A DNA stretch of 64,000 nt from Haloarchaeobius iranensis (GCF_900103505.1 NZ_FNIA01000015.1:24747-88746), one strand, 5' to 3'; numbered from the stretch's first letter, positions 1-9,263 are shown. Translations and numbers: made by a program. The notes: generated from the letters alone by a model not told the origin.

Positions 1-1
1 G

Positions 2-181
2 TACGTCCTCGAGGGAGCACTGACGTTCTTTGTCGACGGTGAGACCCACGTCGTCGAGGCGGGGGACTCCTACGTGTTCCCGGGCGGTGAGGCCCACGGC
101 GCTGAGAATCGTGGTGACGTGCCGGCCGTCGGGCTCGACATCTTCAGTCCACCCCGAGACGACCCGGACTGGATGGATTGA
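2..181 (+). CDS. Cupin-domain protein, C-terminal fragment
   Basis: The first bases continue an open frame that ends with TGA at 179-181; the start lies outside the window. The visible 59 residues have the second half of a small cupin barrel: a strand with a hydrophobic YVLEG start, a Gly-Asp turn (EAGDSYVFPGGEAH) with the conserved proline, glycine and His of cupin motif 2, and a short acidic tail ending DWMD. Cupin_2 proteins of this size (about 100-120 residues) bind a metal in the barrel and serve as small enzymes or sensors; the substrate cannot be told. The metal-binding first motif is not visible. Confidence 0.7.
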   Translation, partial: YVLEGALTFFVDGETHVVEAGDSYVFPGGEAHGAENRGDVPAVGLDIFSPPRDDPDWMD

Positions 182-317
182 GTCGGAGGCCCACCGCCCC
201 CGCTGGGTCTCGGACGCGGCGCCCGCTCGTCAGCCCGCTGGGACCGCCGATTCGCTCGTGCAATCCCGGTACACACGCGGTTCGCTGTTAAGATGCCTCC
301 GACCGTCGTCCGAATCG

Positions 318-584
318 ATGGCCCGGAGTACCTCGCGTTCACCGGCCGAGCAGGACACCGACATACTGGACCTCCCCCCGAGTGCGAAACTCGTCGCGAA
401 GACACTCGAGTACGAGGGGGAGGCGACCCAGTCCCAGCTCGCGGAGTCGACGCTACTGTCGCCCCGAACCGTCCGCGACGCCGTGACGCGACTGGAGGAG
501 AGCGGCATCGTCATGTCCCGCATCTCGTTCCAGGACGCCCGCCAGCGCGTCTACTCGCTCGACGAGGGGCTCCCCGGGCGCTGA
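318..584 (+). CDS. Small winged-helix (MarR-like) regulator
   Basis: An 88-residue protein. After a short polar lead, residues 15-85 form a winged helix: a first helix (SAKLVAKTLEYEG), a helix-turn-helix with the pattern TQSQLAESTLLSPRTVRDAVTRLEESG, and a wing (VMSRISFQDARQRVYSL). Single-domain proteins of this kind are common haloarchaeal transcription factors. An upstream in-frame extension reads as Arg/Ser-rich noncoding translation, so I start at the ATG at 318, where family-like sequence begins. The target is unknown; it sits alone between a cupin gene and an SDR on the same strand. Confidence 0.75.
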   Translation: MARSTSRSPAEQDTDILDLPPSAKLVAKTLEYEGEATQSQLAESTLLSPRTVRDAVTRLEESGIVMSRISFQDARQRVYSLDEGLPGR

Positions 585-668
585 GTCGCCGTCGTCTGCA
601 GGCCGACAGCTCCGGGAGTGCGTCCCGTTCGGCACCACGGTTTTGCAACAGAGCCCCGAATAGCGTGT

Positions 669-1388
669 ATGGCACGAACAGCCGTCATTGCCGGCGTCGG
701 ACCGGGACTCGGTGAGTCACTGGCACGCAGGTTCGCAGCGGCGGGCTGTGATGTCGCACTGCTTGCACGGTCGGCCGAGTTCATCGAGGAACTGGCGGCC
801 GACCTCCCAAAGCCGGGCGAGGGGCTCGCGGTCCAGACGGACCTCTCGAGCGTCGAGCAGGTCAGAGAAGCGTTCGAGACAGTCAGGGAGGCGTTCGGGG
901 CAGTCGACGTGCTGGTCAACCACGCGAGTGCCGCATCGTGGACGGGACTGCTGGACACCAGCGTCGAGGAGTTCGAGCGAGCCTGGGCGGTCACCGGTCG
1001 CGGCGCGTTCGTCTGCTCGCAGGAGGCCGTCGGTGACATGCTCGACGACGACGGCGGCACCGTCATCTTCACCGGGGCGACCTCGGCAGTCAGGAGTCCG
1101 GGCGGTGCCATCGGGTTCACCGCTGCGAAGTTCGGAGCCCGCGGGATGGCGATGGACATTGCACAGGAGTTCGGCTCGGACGGCGTCCACGTGGCGCACG
1201 TGGTCATCGACGGCCAGATCGACGGGCCGGGCGCACGGGAGCGGTCGCCGGACCGCGACGACGACACGTTCATCGACCCCGACCGACTGGCTGAGACCTA
1301 CTGGCACCTCGTCGAGCAGGACCACGTCGACACGCAACCGTTCGAGGTACACGTCACGAACGGGCCACAGAACACCGAGTTCCTCTAG
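669..1388 (+). CDS. SDR family oxidoreductase, atypical active site
   Basis: A 239-residue short-chain dehydrogenase/reductase. The nucleotide-binding glycine motif GVGPGLG lies at residues 9-15 and the VNHAS element (NNAG in classical members) at 83-87. The catalytic Tyr-x3-Lys motif reads Phe-Thr-Ala-Ala-Lys (F150, K154), so the usual proton-donating tyrosine is replaced by phenylalanine. The preceding serine region (FTGATSAV) is kept. Such variants exist in the family and may act on other substrates or be weak dehydrogenases. The ATG at 669 places the glycine motif at the usual distance; 17 residues of possible upstream extension have no family character. Substrate unknown. Confidence 0.85.
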   Translation: MARTAVIAGVGPGLGESLARRFAAAGCDVALLARSAEFIEELAADLPKPGEGLAVQTDLSSVEQVREAFETVREAFGAVDVLVNHASAASWTGLLDTSVEEFERAWAVTGRGAFVCSQEAVGDMLDDDGGTVIFTGATSAVRSPGGAIGFTAAKFGARGMAMDIAQEFGSDGVHVAHVVIDGQIDGPGARERSPDRDDDTFIDPDRLAETYWHLVEQDHVDTQPFEVHVTNGPQNTEFL

Positions 1389-1423
1389 CGGAGGAGCCCG
1401 GCCGTGAGAGTTCTCTCAGCCGG

Positions 1424-2386
1424 TCACTGGATGCCCATCGCTTCGATCTGTTCCTGATACCGGTTCCGTATCGTGACCTCCGTCACCTGGGCGACGGAAG
1501 CCACCTCGCGCTGTGTCTGCTTCTCGTTGCAGAGGAGCGACGCCGCGTAGATCGCAGCCGCGGCGAACCCCGTGGGAGATTTCCCGGAGAGGAGCCCCTT
1601 CTCGGCCGTCACGTCGATTATCTCCTTCGCCTTCATCTCCACCTCCTCGCTCACGCCGAGCTCGGAACAGAACCGGGGGACGTACTCCTTCGGGTCGACC
1701 GGCTCCATCCGGAGGCCGAGCTCCTGGGAGATGTACCGGTACGTGCGCCCGATCTCTTTCTGTTCGACGCGCGAGACCTCCGATACCTCCTCGAGACTCC
1801 GCGGAATCCCCTCCTGCCGACAGGCGGCGTAGAGACAGCTCGTTGCCACGCCCTCGATTGACCGGCCGCGGATCAGGTCCTCGTTCAGTGCGCGCCGGTA
1901 GATGACCGACGCGACCTCCCGAACTGACCGCGGGACGCCCAGTGCGCTGGCCATCCGGTCGGTTTCACTGAGGGCGAACTGGAGGTTTCGCTCCCCGGCG
2001 TCCTTCGTCCGGATGCGCTCCTGCCACTTCCGGAGGCGGTGCATCTGACTGCGCTTCTCCGAGGAGAGGGACCGACCGTACGCGTCCTTGTTCTTCCAGT
2101 CGATCTGGGTGGTCAACCCCTTGTCGTGCATCGTCTGTGTCGTCGGTGCCCCGACCCGACTCTTGCTCTCGCGTTCCCCGTGATTGAACGCGCGCCACTC
2201 GGGCCCCCGGTCGATCATCTCGTCCTCGAGCACCAGGCCGCAGTCGTCACAGACGAGTTCATCGCCGTCACCGCTCGTTACCAGACGCTCAGACTCACAC
2301 TCCGGACAGGATTCCGTCTCCGACTCTTCCGTGTCCGTTTCGGTCTGCGTCTCCTCCGTCTCCGATTGCCGGTTCAGACGAGCCAT
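1424..2386 (-). CDS. tfb: Transcription initiation factor IIB (TFB)
   Basis: Archaeal general transcription factor that binds TBP-promoter complexes and recruits RNA polymerase. It has 320 residues, the normal length. An acidic Glu/Thr-rich N-terminus (about 26 residues) precedes the zinc ribbon with C27-x2-C30 and C46-x2-C49, followed by the B-reader/linker ([17 protein letters not shown]) and two cyclin-like repeats (about 115-205 and 210-305). The end of repeat 2 carries the helix that reads the BRE ([18 protein letters not shown]). Haloarchaea encode several TFBs; which paralogue this is cannot be told from sequence alone. A TATA-like element lies 32-37 bases upstream. Confidence 0.97.
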   Translation of the reverse strand: MARLNRQSETEETQTETDTEESETESCPECESERLVTSGDGDELVCDDCGLVLEDEMIDRGPEWRAFNHGERESKSRVGAPTTQTMHDKGLTTQIDWKNKDAYGRSLSSEKRSQMHRLRKWQERIRTKDAGERNLQFALSETDRMASALGVPRSVREVASVIYRRALNEDLIRGRSIEGVATSCLYAACRQEGIPRSLEEVSEVSRVEQKEIGRTYRYISQELGLRMEPVDPKEYVPRFCSELGVSEEVEMKAKEIIDVTAEKGLLSGKSPTGFAAAAIYAASLLCNEKQTQREVASVAQVTEVTIRNRYQEQIEAMGIQ

Positions 2387-2417
2387 TAAGTATGTTCTCC
2401 TTTACCGGCTCAGACGG

Positions 2418-2423
2418 TTTATA
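2418..2423 (-). promoter_or_regulatory. TATA box of the TFB gene
   Basis: On the minus strand the bases read TATAAA, 32-37 bases before the TFB start codon at 2386. The usual archaeal spacing of about 25-27 bases from the TATA centre puts the transcript start 6-8 bases before the ATG, so a very short leader is expected, as is common in haloarchaea. Confidence 0.5.
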
Positions 2424-2564
2424 CGTGTTGCCGGTGACAGACGCAACAGCCGCCAGTCGACGGCCGCCGCCCCCTCCCTGACGCAGGCACCGATCACCCA
2501 GAGGACAGTGCTCACGTTGCCGGGTCAGAGGTACGACGGGAGGCTGGCGAGTTCCTCCGGATCC

Positions 2565-4094
2565 TCAGTCTGCCTCCGCTCCGGAGACGGTATAGACCGA
2601 TGTGTCTTCACCGACACTCTTCGTGGTCCACATGGAGACAGCGACCGTGAGCACGAGTCCGAGGAGCATCCCCGCGATGGCCGGTGTCCAGCCGGCGTAG
2701 TCCGCCGGCAGCACGACCGCCGGCCGGCCGAGGAGGAGGTCCGAGAGCCGGCGCAGCACGTCGAACGTGCTCACGACGTAGAACAGCTGCGAGCCCGCGA
2801 TGCCGGTAGAGATGCCCCACTTCGTCGTCTCGTCCCAGTACAGCGCCACCAGCACCGGGAGCGCGAGCTGGGCGAAGCCACTGAACGCGGTATCGCCGAT
2901 CTGGACCAGGGTCCCGGGTGCGTAGAGGCTGGCGACGAACGAGAGCGACGCGAAGATGACGACCCCGATTCGGGCGACCGTCGCCTCCCCGCCGAGCGCG
3001 TCGTCGACCGCCTCGGCCTGCCCGGTCAGTGGCCGGTAGAGGTCCCGGGTGAGGTAGGAGGCCCCCGAGAGGAGCATCGAGTCGCTGGAGGACATCATCG
3101 CGGCCATCGCTCCGGCCACGACGACCGCCGTGAACCACGGTGCGGTGTACGCCTCGAGGACTGCCGGGACGACGTTCCCGTCCGCGGGCACCTCGACGCC
3201 CAGCCCCGCCGCCCACGTCCCGAGCATGAACGCCGGGACGAACAGCAACACGACGAGCACGGGCCACAGCGCCAGGGTCCGCTTGAGCACGCGTTTCGAC
3301 CGCGCCACGAAGAACCGCTGGTTGATCTGCGGGAACATCGTCACGCCGAAGGCGATGCTGATGGCGGTCGAGAGCATCCACTGCGGCGAGTAGAGACCGC
3401 CGCCCAGCCGGAGGAACTCGGGGTTCGAGGTCGCAACGGCGTCCGTCGCGGCCGTCGCTCCGCCCGCCGCCGAGAGCACCCACCCGACGGCCACCCAGAC
3501 GATACCCAGCATGAACACCCCTTGTATCGTGTCCGTCCAGGCGACGCCGCGCATCCCCGCGATGGCGACGTAGAGTATCATGAACAGTGTGATTCCGCCA
3601 GCGCCGACCCAGAAGGGGACGGCCCCGTCGGTCAGACCAACGATAGCCTGGCCCGCTCCCTTCTGCTGGAGCATCACGTACGGGAACAGCCAGAAGATGC
3701 TGACCGCCGCGACGCCGCCCCGGAGCCACGTCGAGCCGAACCGGTCGCCGAGCATCTCCCCGAGCGTCACGTACCCGTTCTTGCGCCCGACGAGCCACTG
3801 CTTGTAGCCCAGCACGTACCAGAGGACGGCGAAGAGGATGCCGTCCATCAGGCCCATCACGAGAATCCACTCCGGCCCCGCCGAGTACGCGAGGTTCGGG
3901 CCGCCGAAGAAGGTAAACGCCGACAGCAGCGTCGCGAAGGTCGTGAACAGCAGGACGAAGGTGCCGAAGGTACGCGACGCGAGGTAGTAATCCTCCGCGG
4001 TCCGGTCGGTGAGCCGGTAGGCGAAGACGCCGACCCCGAGCGCGACCAGCAGGTACGCGGTGACGATACCGAGCTGGAGGACTGTGTCCGACAT
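2565..4094 (-). CDS. Sodium:solute symporter family permease
   Basis: A 509-residue polytopic membrane protein of the SSS family (about 13 membrane helices). The first helix is followed by the family motif around DRTAEDYYLASRTFG, and FTTFATLLSAFTFFGGP forms the unwound Na-site helix. A later helix carries AGAMAAMMSSSDSMLLSG, the second conserved SSS signature with serines that contribute to the sodium site. The gene next in the same direction upstream encodes DUF3311, which regularly accompanies this pantothenate/organic-acid-like branch. Two bases separate the genes, so they are co-transcribed. The substrate is not determined by sequence. Confidence 0.93.
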   Translation of the reverse strand: MSDTVLQLGIVTAYLLVALGVGVFAYRLTDRTAEDYYLASRTFGTFVLLFTTFATLLSAFTFFGGPNLAYSAGPEWILVMGLMDGILFAVLWYVLGYKQWLVGRKNGYVTLGEMLGDRFGSTWLRGGVAAVSIFWLFPYVMLQQKGAGQAIVGLTDGAVPFWVGAGGITLFMILYVAIAGMRGVAWTDTIQGVFMLGIVWVAVGWVLSAAGGATAATDAVATSNPEFLRLGGGLYSPQWMLSTAISIAFGVTMFPQINQRFFVARSKRVLKRTLALWPVLVVLLFVPAFMLGTWAAGLGVEVPADGNVVPAVLEAYTAPWFTAVVVAGAMAAMMSSSDSMLLSGASYLTRDLYRPLTGQAEAVDDALGGEATVARIGVVIFASLSFVASLYAPGTLVQIGDTAFSGFAQLALPVLVALYWDETTKWGISTGIAGSQLFYVVSTFDVLRRLSDLLLGRPAVVLPADYAGWTPAIAGMLLGLVLTVAVSMWTTKSVGEDTSVYTVSGAEAD

Positions 4095-4097
4095 CGG

Positions 4098-4313
4098 TCA
4101 CGCCTCCTCGATACCGATGCCCCACGCCTGCCGGGCGAAGAGTCGGAACACACCGGCCGCGAGGAGCATCCAGCCGATATGCCACCAGAGCCACACCGGG
4201 AGCCCGGCGACGACCGTGCTGTCCCGCCAGAGGAACCAGGGGATCGCCAGCACCGAGAGCGCCACGGCGACCGCACCCCAGGCCATCACGCGGCGTGTCG
4301 AGAGTGAGACCAT
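4098..4313 (-). CDS. DUF3311 small membrane protein
   Basis: A 71-residue protein with two membrane helices (about residues 10-27 and 36-58); WHIGWMLLAAGVF fits DUF3311. Members are encoded just before SSS-family permeases and are thought to be a small partner subunit; here the spacing to the permease ATG is two bases. The ATG at 4313 gives a start immediately before the first helix; the longer upstream frame lacks family character. The role is inferred from gene order. Confidence 0.8.
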   Translation of the reverse strand: MVSLSTRRVMAWGAVAVALSVLAIPWFLWRDSTVVAGLPVWLWWHIGWMLLAAGVFRLFARQAWGIGIEEA

Positions 4314-4505
4314 CAGTACACGTGGGTTGGGCGGGCACTGTCTTGATTGGCCGTCTTGGGTCCGTCCGGAGTGCCTGTCGACTGTTCGCCGTACTGCACA
4401 CCCCATCGTCCTGTCGGTTCTCTGGGCGTTCACCGTGACCGGGTGGCTGGACCCGGACGCCTCGTCCCGACCGGTACGCCAAAGTAAGCTGAACGTAGAA
4501 TCAGA

Positions 4506-5255
4506 ATGACTGGAATCCTCGCCATCATGCATTCACGCCTCGAGCGGGTACGGACACAGCTGGCAGAGTTCCAGCTGTTCGAATCGAAGCAGAGTCGGAG
4601 GCGGTTCCTGCTCCATCTGCTGGTGCTCGTCGTCGCCTTCGGAGCCGCAGTACTCATCGTCCGCCGCCACCTCTCGTTCCTGCGAGACGCGGAAGCCTTA
4701 CGCGAGTTCGTGGCGGGATACGGTGTCCTGGCACCGCTCGTGCTGATACTCCTCCAGGCAGTGCAGGTCGTCGCTGCGCCGATCCCGGGACAGGTGCTGG
4801 CAGTCGTCGCTGGCTACGTCTTCGGCACGTGGTTGGGAACCCTCTACAACATGATCGGCATCATGATCGGGAGTACGGTCGCCTTCTGGCTCTCACGCCG
4901 ATACGGCCGGGCCTACGTGGAGAACATCGTTCACGACGAGGCCCTCGCACAGTTCGATTCGGTGAGCGAGGACTACGCAGCGCCGGCGTTGTTCTTCTTC
5001 TTCCTCGTGCCGGGGCTGCCCGACGACGTGCTCTGTTTCGCCGGTGGCCTCACGGATATCCCGCTCTGGAAACTCATCGTGATCGCGCTCGTTGGACGGG
5101 CACCGGGGTTCTTCCTCGCCAACGTCTTCGGGGACCTCCTGGGAACCGACCAGTTCGGCCCCGCGCTGGCACTCGCTGTCGGACTCCTGGTGCTCTCGGT
5201 GCTCGGCTACCTCTATCGTGACCGCGTCATCCGACTCTTCGGGCGGGGCCGGTAG
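4506..5255 (+). CDS. TVP38/TMEM64 (DedA-like) membrane protein
   Basis: A 249-residue integral membrane protein with the SNARE-associated/VTT domain. Five to six hydrophobic segments are visible. The domain signature includes AAPIPGQVLAVVAGYVFG, then GSTVAFWLSRRYGR, then the re-entrant motif VPGLPDDVLCFAGGLT with its conserved Pro-Gly and Asp. Bacterial and eukaryotic relatives are lipid scramblase or transporter-like; the archaeal function is not known. The ATG at 4506 is used; an ATG at 4527 (MHSRLERV) is a reasonable alternative. Confidence 0.88.
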   Translation: MTGILAIMHSRLERVRTQLAEFQLFESKQSRRRFLLHLLVLVVAFGAAVLIVRRHLSFLRDAEALREFVAGYGVLAPLVLILLQAVQVVAAPIPGQVLAVVAGYVFGTWLGTLYNMIGIMIGSTVAFWLSRRYGRAYVENIVHDEALAQFDSVSEDYAAPALFFFFLVPGLPDDVLCFAGGLTDIPLWKLIVIALVGRAPGFFLANVFGDLLGTDQFGPALALAVGLLVLSVLGYLYRDRVIRLFGRGR

Positions 5256-5258
5256 CGC

Positions 5259-5678
5259 TCAGACCGCCAGGACTGGCACGTCGACGGTCCGGACGATGCG
5301 GTCCACCGTGCTGCCGAGCAGTGTGTGGTCGAGTCCGGTTCGACCGTGGGTCCCCATCACCACGAAATCGATGTCATGCTCGTTGATGTACTCCCGAATA
5401 CCCTCGTACGGAACGCCGATACGAATCTCTTCTATCACGGGGATGTCCCTGTCACGAGCCTGCTCGACAACCGGGGTGGTGGGCTTCCCGCTCACCTCTT
5501 CGAGCAGTTCGAGGACCTCGTCGTGGTCCATCGTCTCGTCGATCGGACTCATTCTGACGTCGACGACGTAGAGGACGTGGACCGTCGCGTCGTGCAGGTC
5601 CGCGATTTCGAGGGCGTGTTCGGCGGCGACGGTCGCCCTCTCGCTGCCGTCCGTGGGAATGAGGATTGACTCGTACAT
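5259..5678 (-). CDS. UspA-type universal stress protein
   Basis: A 139-residue single Usp domain. It begins MYESILIPTDGSERA, the usual strand 1 with Asp, and ends with the ATP-binding motif GTHGRTGLDHTLLGSTVDRI, which matches G-x2-G-x9-G-(S/T). Usp proteins bind ATP or other small molecules and modulate stress responses or partner transporters. It is convergent with the TVP38 gene, with only three bases between the stops. Target unknown. Confidence 0.95.
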   Translation of the reverse strand: MYESILIPTDGSERATVAAEHALEIADLHDATVHVLYVVDVRMSPIDETMDHDEVLELLEEVSGKPTTPVVEQARDRDIPVIEEIRIGVPYEGIREYINEHDIDFVVMGTHGRTGLDHTLLGSTVDRIVRTVDVPVLAV

Positions 5679-6114
5679 TCGTCCATGACTCGGAGACGCT
5701 CGTTCAAAGGTATAGGTGCTCTTCTCAGTTCGGGTGGAGCGTCAACAAGAGGCCGTCCGTGCCGAAAGTGCCCACGCGACCGGACCAGCGACCGACCGAA
5801 GGACAACTCCGGCGTGACCGGCCGGGGCAGCTACTGCGGCGGGGGAACTCGCAGGGTCCGAACCGACGCAGTTCGGGTCGCGGTCGGGCCTGGTCCCTGT
5901 GGAAGCGTACCGTCCGTGGCCCCGTGGGACCGTCCCGGGCTATCGTTACGCCGGCTCGCACCTGCCGACTGGCTGGGATAGCTCGACGCGACGTTGCACC
6001 GGACTGGCGCGAGTATCGTGGCGCGCGGCTGTCTGCCGACCGGCCTCGGGACAATCCTGTCCGGGGGCACTGCCATCCTCCTGGCCGTATCGAACGGACT
6101 CCGTCCCGAGTGGG
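5679..6114. other. 436-bp stretch without a recognisable gene
   Basis: Open frames run through this stretch in several phases, but all translate to Arg/Pro/Ser-rich sequence typical of noncoding high-GC DNA. It lies between the start of the UspA gene and the end of a small membrane protein gene. A TATA-like TATACC on the minus strand about 33 bases before the UspA start may be its promoter. I see nothing else. Confidence 0.4.
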
Positions 6115-6294
6115 TCACCCGAGGTCCTCCCAGTTGCGGTACAGCGCGACGCCGAACGCGAGGACGATTCCCCCGACCCCTGCCTGCCGGCCGAAGGTCC
6201 CGAGGTCGCCCTCCAGGAGCGCGAGCACTCCCCGGAGGGCCATGAGCAGGGTCACGACGAGGACGAGCGCGAGGACCGCGTGCCGTGTCTCCAT
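6115..6294 (-). CDS. Small two-helix membrane protein
   Basis: A 59-residue protein starting METRH with two hydrophobic helices (about 6-27 and 38-53) separated by a short acidic loop, and an acidic tail (NWEDLG). The frame could be extended upstream, but the extension is low-complexity and the ATG at 6294 sits right before the first helix. It is divergent from cydA. Function unknown; I recognise no family. Confidence 0.6.
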   Translation of the reverse strand: METRHAVLALVLVVTLLMALRGVLALLEGDLGTFGRQAGVGGIVLAFGVALYRNWEDLG

Positions 6295-6521
6295 AGCCGG
6301 GACGAGGGGACCCAACAGTGAAACGCTGGCGTTGGTGGAGGACAACTTTCCCGAGTCGTCGCGCGCTCTCTCGAGGCCGCGAGACAAACGAGCAGTCCCC
6401 GTTCCCAGTTCGCTGTGACCTGCACCAGAGTTTTGTCCCACGACAAGACGGTAGTTATTCGAAGGAACTCCGTAGGTCGAACCGTCGACGAACGCCCTCG
6501 ACGTTGCCCTCCCGACCACCC

Positions 6522-7949
6522 ATGATAGACCCAGTAATCGCCAGCCGGCTCCAGTTCGCCCTCACGACGATCGTCCACATCATCTTCCCGGTGATGAGTA
6601 TGGGCCTCGCACCCTTCCTCGTCTACTTCACCTGGAAGGACATCAGGACAGACGAGGCGATCTACGAGCAGTTGCGTCGCTTCTGGACCAAGATATTCGC
6701 TATCTCCTTCGTCGTCGGGACGGTGACGGGTATCGTCCTCGAGTTCGAGTTCGGCACGAACTTCGCCGCGTTCTCGACGACGGCAGGCGAACTGTTCGGC
6801 GGGCCACTCGCCGTCGAAGGAATGATGGCGTTCATGCTCGAGGCGACGTTCCTCGGCGTGTTCGTGTTCGGGCGGGACCGCGTGGGCGACAAGCTGTACA
6901 TGGTCTCCGCAGTCGCCGTCGGGCTGGGCACGTGGCTCTCGGCAGTGTGGATTCTCATCGCGAACTCGTGGATGCAGACGCCGCGGGGCTACGAGCTCGT
7001 CACGGAGAACGGACAGACGGTCGTGCACCTCGTCGACCCCATGGCCGCGTACCTCAACCCGCGGTTCGGCTACATGTTCGTGCACATGCAGAACGCCGCC
7101 GTAGAGTCCGTCGCGCTGTTCATGGCGGGTGTGGCGGCGTACTACGTCTTCCGGCACCACGTCTGGGGGGTCCAGATACGGAACGTCGAGTTCTGGGAGG
7201 CGACCCTGAAGATCGCGCTGGTCGCCCTGCTCATCACCGCCCCGCTCCAGGTGCTCCACGGCGACATGTACGGCCGGCACGTCGCGGAGACCCAGCCCCA
7301 GAAGTTCGCCGCGATGGAGGCCGTCTGGGACACCGAGTCGTACGTCCCCGAGTACATCGTCGCCGTCCCCACCTCGCTCGAGGACATCACCGACCCACGC
7401 GCCAAGGACCTGTTCGGCATCGGCATCCCGGGAGGTGCGTCGTGGCTCGCCAGCGGGGGCGACCCGTCCGCGGAGATACGCGGGCTGAACTCGTTCGACA
7501 CCGAATCACCCCCGGTCGCCATCGTGTTCTGGGCGTTCCGCGCCATGGTCGGCCTCGGGTTCTGGTTCATCCTGCTCGCGTTCTGGGGCGGCTACCGCTG
7601 GTACACCGGGGAGCTGTTCGAGGACGGACTGCTGCACAAGGCGTTGATGGCGTCCTCGCTCGGCGGCATCGCGGCCACGGAGCTCGGATGGATCGTCACG
7701 GAGGTCGGCCGCCAGCCGTGGGTCATCCAGGGGGTGATGAAGACGAGCGACGGCGTCTCGCCCGGGTTGACCGGCACCGAGGCCGCGATCACGCTCGCAG
7801 GGTTCGCGCTCGTGTACGGGGGCCTCCTCGTCCTGTACACCTACGTCGTCGTCCGCATCATCCGCGGCGGGCCGCCGTCCCGCGGCGAACTGCGGTCGGT
7901 TGGCGGGCAGTCGGCCGAAAGCCCGGCCGGGGTGACCGGCGATGATTAG
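6522..7949 (+). CDS. cydA: Cytochrome bd oxidase subunit I
   Basis: Quinol-oxidising, haem-carrying subunit of the bd-type terminal oxidase; it reduces O2 to water at the cytoplasmic membrane with high O2 affinity. 475 residues with about nine membrane helices. H19 (IVHIIFP) matches the high-spin haem ligand position of bacterial CydA and H188 (MFVHMQNAAVES) the haem b558 ligand. Also present are the NSWMQTP element and GRQPWVIQGVM near the C-terminus. The Q-loop between helices 6 and 7 is the short type. The ATG at 6522 gives the standard N-terminus MIDPVIASRLQF; a 68-residue upstream extension is not family-like. Overlaps cydB by eight bases. Confidence 0.97.
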   Translation: MIDPVIASRLQFALTTIVHIIFPVMSMGLAPFLVYFTWKDIRTDEAIYEQLRRFWTKIFAISFVVGTVTGIVLEFEFGTNFAAFSTTAGELFGGPLAVEGMMAFMLEATFLGVFVFGRDRVGDKLYMVSAVAVGLGTWLSAVWILIANSWMQTPRGYELVTENGQTVVHLVDPMAAYLNPRFGYMFVHMQNAAVESVALFMAGVAAYYVFRHHVWGVQIRNVEFWEATLKIALVALLITAPLQVLHGDMYGRHVAETQPQKFAAMEAVWDTESYVPEYIVAVPTSLEDITDPRAKDLFGIGIPGGASWLASGGDPSAEIRGLNSFDTESPPVAIVFWAFRAMVGLGFWFILLAFWGGYRWYTGELFEDGLLHKALMASSLGGIAATELGWIVTEVGRQPWVIQGVMKTSDGVSPGLTGTEAAITLAGFALVYGGLLVLYTYVVVRIIRGGPPSRGELRSVGGQSAESPAGVTGDD

Positions 7950-8943
7950 CGCCAGCACGCTCGCGGACGGCCCGCTGCTCGGACTGCCGCTCCCGGAGCT
8001 GTGGTTCGCGCTCCTGTTCGCCATCTTCGGCACCTTCCTGTTCCTCGACGGGTTCGACTTCGGCGCCGGTGCTATCTTCGCGACGCTGGAGGACGAGACG
8101 GCGCGCGAGGCGGTGCTCTCGGCTATCGGACCGTTCTGGGACGGGAACGAGGTCTGGCTCGTCGTCTTCGGCGGGGCGCTGTTCGCGTCGTTCCCGGCGG
8201 TGTACGCCGACCTGTTCAGTCGCCACTACCTCCTGATGTTCGCGATACTCGGCGCGCTCATCCTCCGTGGGCTCGCCCCGGAGATGTACGAGCAGCGCCA
8301 CGACGAAGGGTGGCAGCGCTGGTGGGGTCGCTCGTTCGTCGCCGGAAGCGTCCTCGCCCCGTTCCTCCTCGGCGCGTTCGCCGGGAACTGGCTCGTCGGT
8401 GCTGACCGCTCGCTGACGCTCGTCGGGTTCGTCGTCGGCGTCACCGTGGTCCTGCTCACGGTGGTCTCGGGCGCTGCGTTCCTGCGCCTGAAGGCCGGCG
8501 AGTACCTCCCCGATGCGGTGACGGCGTACGGCGTCCGAGCCGTGGTGGGGTACCTCGGCGCGGTCGTCGTGACGCTCGCCCTGCTTGCCGTTCGACTCCC
8601 CGACGGCATCGACACGCTCCTGTCACCAGCCGTGGTGGCACTCGTCGTCGCGTCAATCGGCCTCGCAGCCGGGTACGCCGTCGCGATGCGACGGGGCGCG
8701 CACCTGGCCGCGCTCGCGGCCTCTGGCGGGCTCACGTACGGCCTGGTCGCCGTCGTCGCGGTCGTCATGTACCCGCTCATCGACCCGGCGGTCGGTGCCA
8801 CCGTGGAGGGCAGTATCGTGTCGACGCTCCCGCTGAACCTCATGTCCATCGGTGCGGCCATCCTGCTCCCGCTCGTGGTGACGTACTTCGTCGTCCTCTA
8901 CAGCGCGTTCCGTGGGCCGGTGGAACCAGGGGAGGCGTACTGA
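7942..8943 (+). CDS. cydB: Cytochrome bd oxidase subunit II
   Basis: Second, haem-free core subunit of cytochrome bd. 333 residues, eight to nine membrane helices. The start (PELWFALLFAIFGTFLFLDGFDFG) holds the invariant FxLDGFDFG motif, followed by GPFWDGNEVWLVVFGGALFA, both diagnostic of CydB. The start overlaps the end of cydA by eight bases, so the two are translationally coupled. The complex forms a quinol oxidase that is generally insensitive to sulfide, which matters because sulfide-handling genes follow downstream. Confidence 0.97.
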   Translation: MISASTLADGPLLGLPLPELWFALLFAIFGTFLFLDGFDFGAGAIFATLEDETAREAVLSAIGPFWDGNEVWLVVFGGALFASFPAVYADLFSRHYLLMFAILGALILRGLAPEMYEQRHDEGWQRWWGRSFVAGSVLAPFLLGAFAGNWLVGADRSLTLVGFVVGVTVVLLTVVSGAAFLRLKAGEYLPDAVTAYGVRAVVGYLGAVVVTLALLAVRLPDGIDTLLSPAVVALVVASIGLAAGYAVAMRRGAHLAALAASGGLTYGLVAVVAVVMYPLIDPAVGATVEGSIVSTLPLNLMSIGAAILLPLVVTYFVVLYSAFRGPVEPGEAY

Positions 8944-8945
8944 CA

Positions 8946-9191
8946 ATGGTCGAAGACGAGGCTTCCGGGGAGTCAGCCCGGCGTCGCTCACGAGGGCCGC
9001 GGCTGGCCTCCCGAATCTTCGTGACCTGGGTCGGACTCGTCGCCGTCGGGTTCCTCGGCGCACTCCTCGGTGGGTTCGCCTCGGGACCGCCGGAGCTCGT
9101 CGTCTACCTGGCGACGGTCCTCGCACTCGTCGCCGTCTTCATGTACAACGTCGACAGATTGGTGACGGCACGACTCCAAGATGAACAGTGA
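8946..9191 (+). CDS. Small membrane protein after cydAB
   Basis: An 81-residue protein that begins two bases after the cydB stop codon and is therefore part of the operon. A charged N-terminus (about 22 residues, Arg-rich) is followed by two membrane helices (about 23-45 and 50-67) and a charged tail. Bacterial bd oxidases have a single-helix small subunit (CydX/CydS) encoded at this position; this protein is longer and has two helices, with no recognisable similarity, so a role as an accessory subunit is only a positional guess. Confidence 0.7.
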   Translation: MVEDEASGESARRRSRGPRLASRIFVTWVGLVAVGFLGALLGGFASGPPELVVYLATVLALVAVFMYNVDRLVTARLQDEQ

Positions 9192-9263
9192 GCGGAGCGC
9201 TGGTGCAGATCGCGACGTGTCGGCCGAGCGTCTCCAGCCGGCGGGGCTGTTCCGGAGCCCGGG

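Noticed and set aside
2184..4307. A 707-codon plus-strand open frame opposite the SSS permease and TFB genes
   Set aside because: It is rich in Arg, His, Glu and Asp in a pattern typical of the antisense of high-GC coding sequence; the minus strand has recognised membrane and transcription-factor genes.
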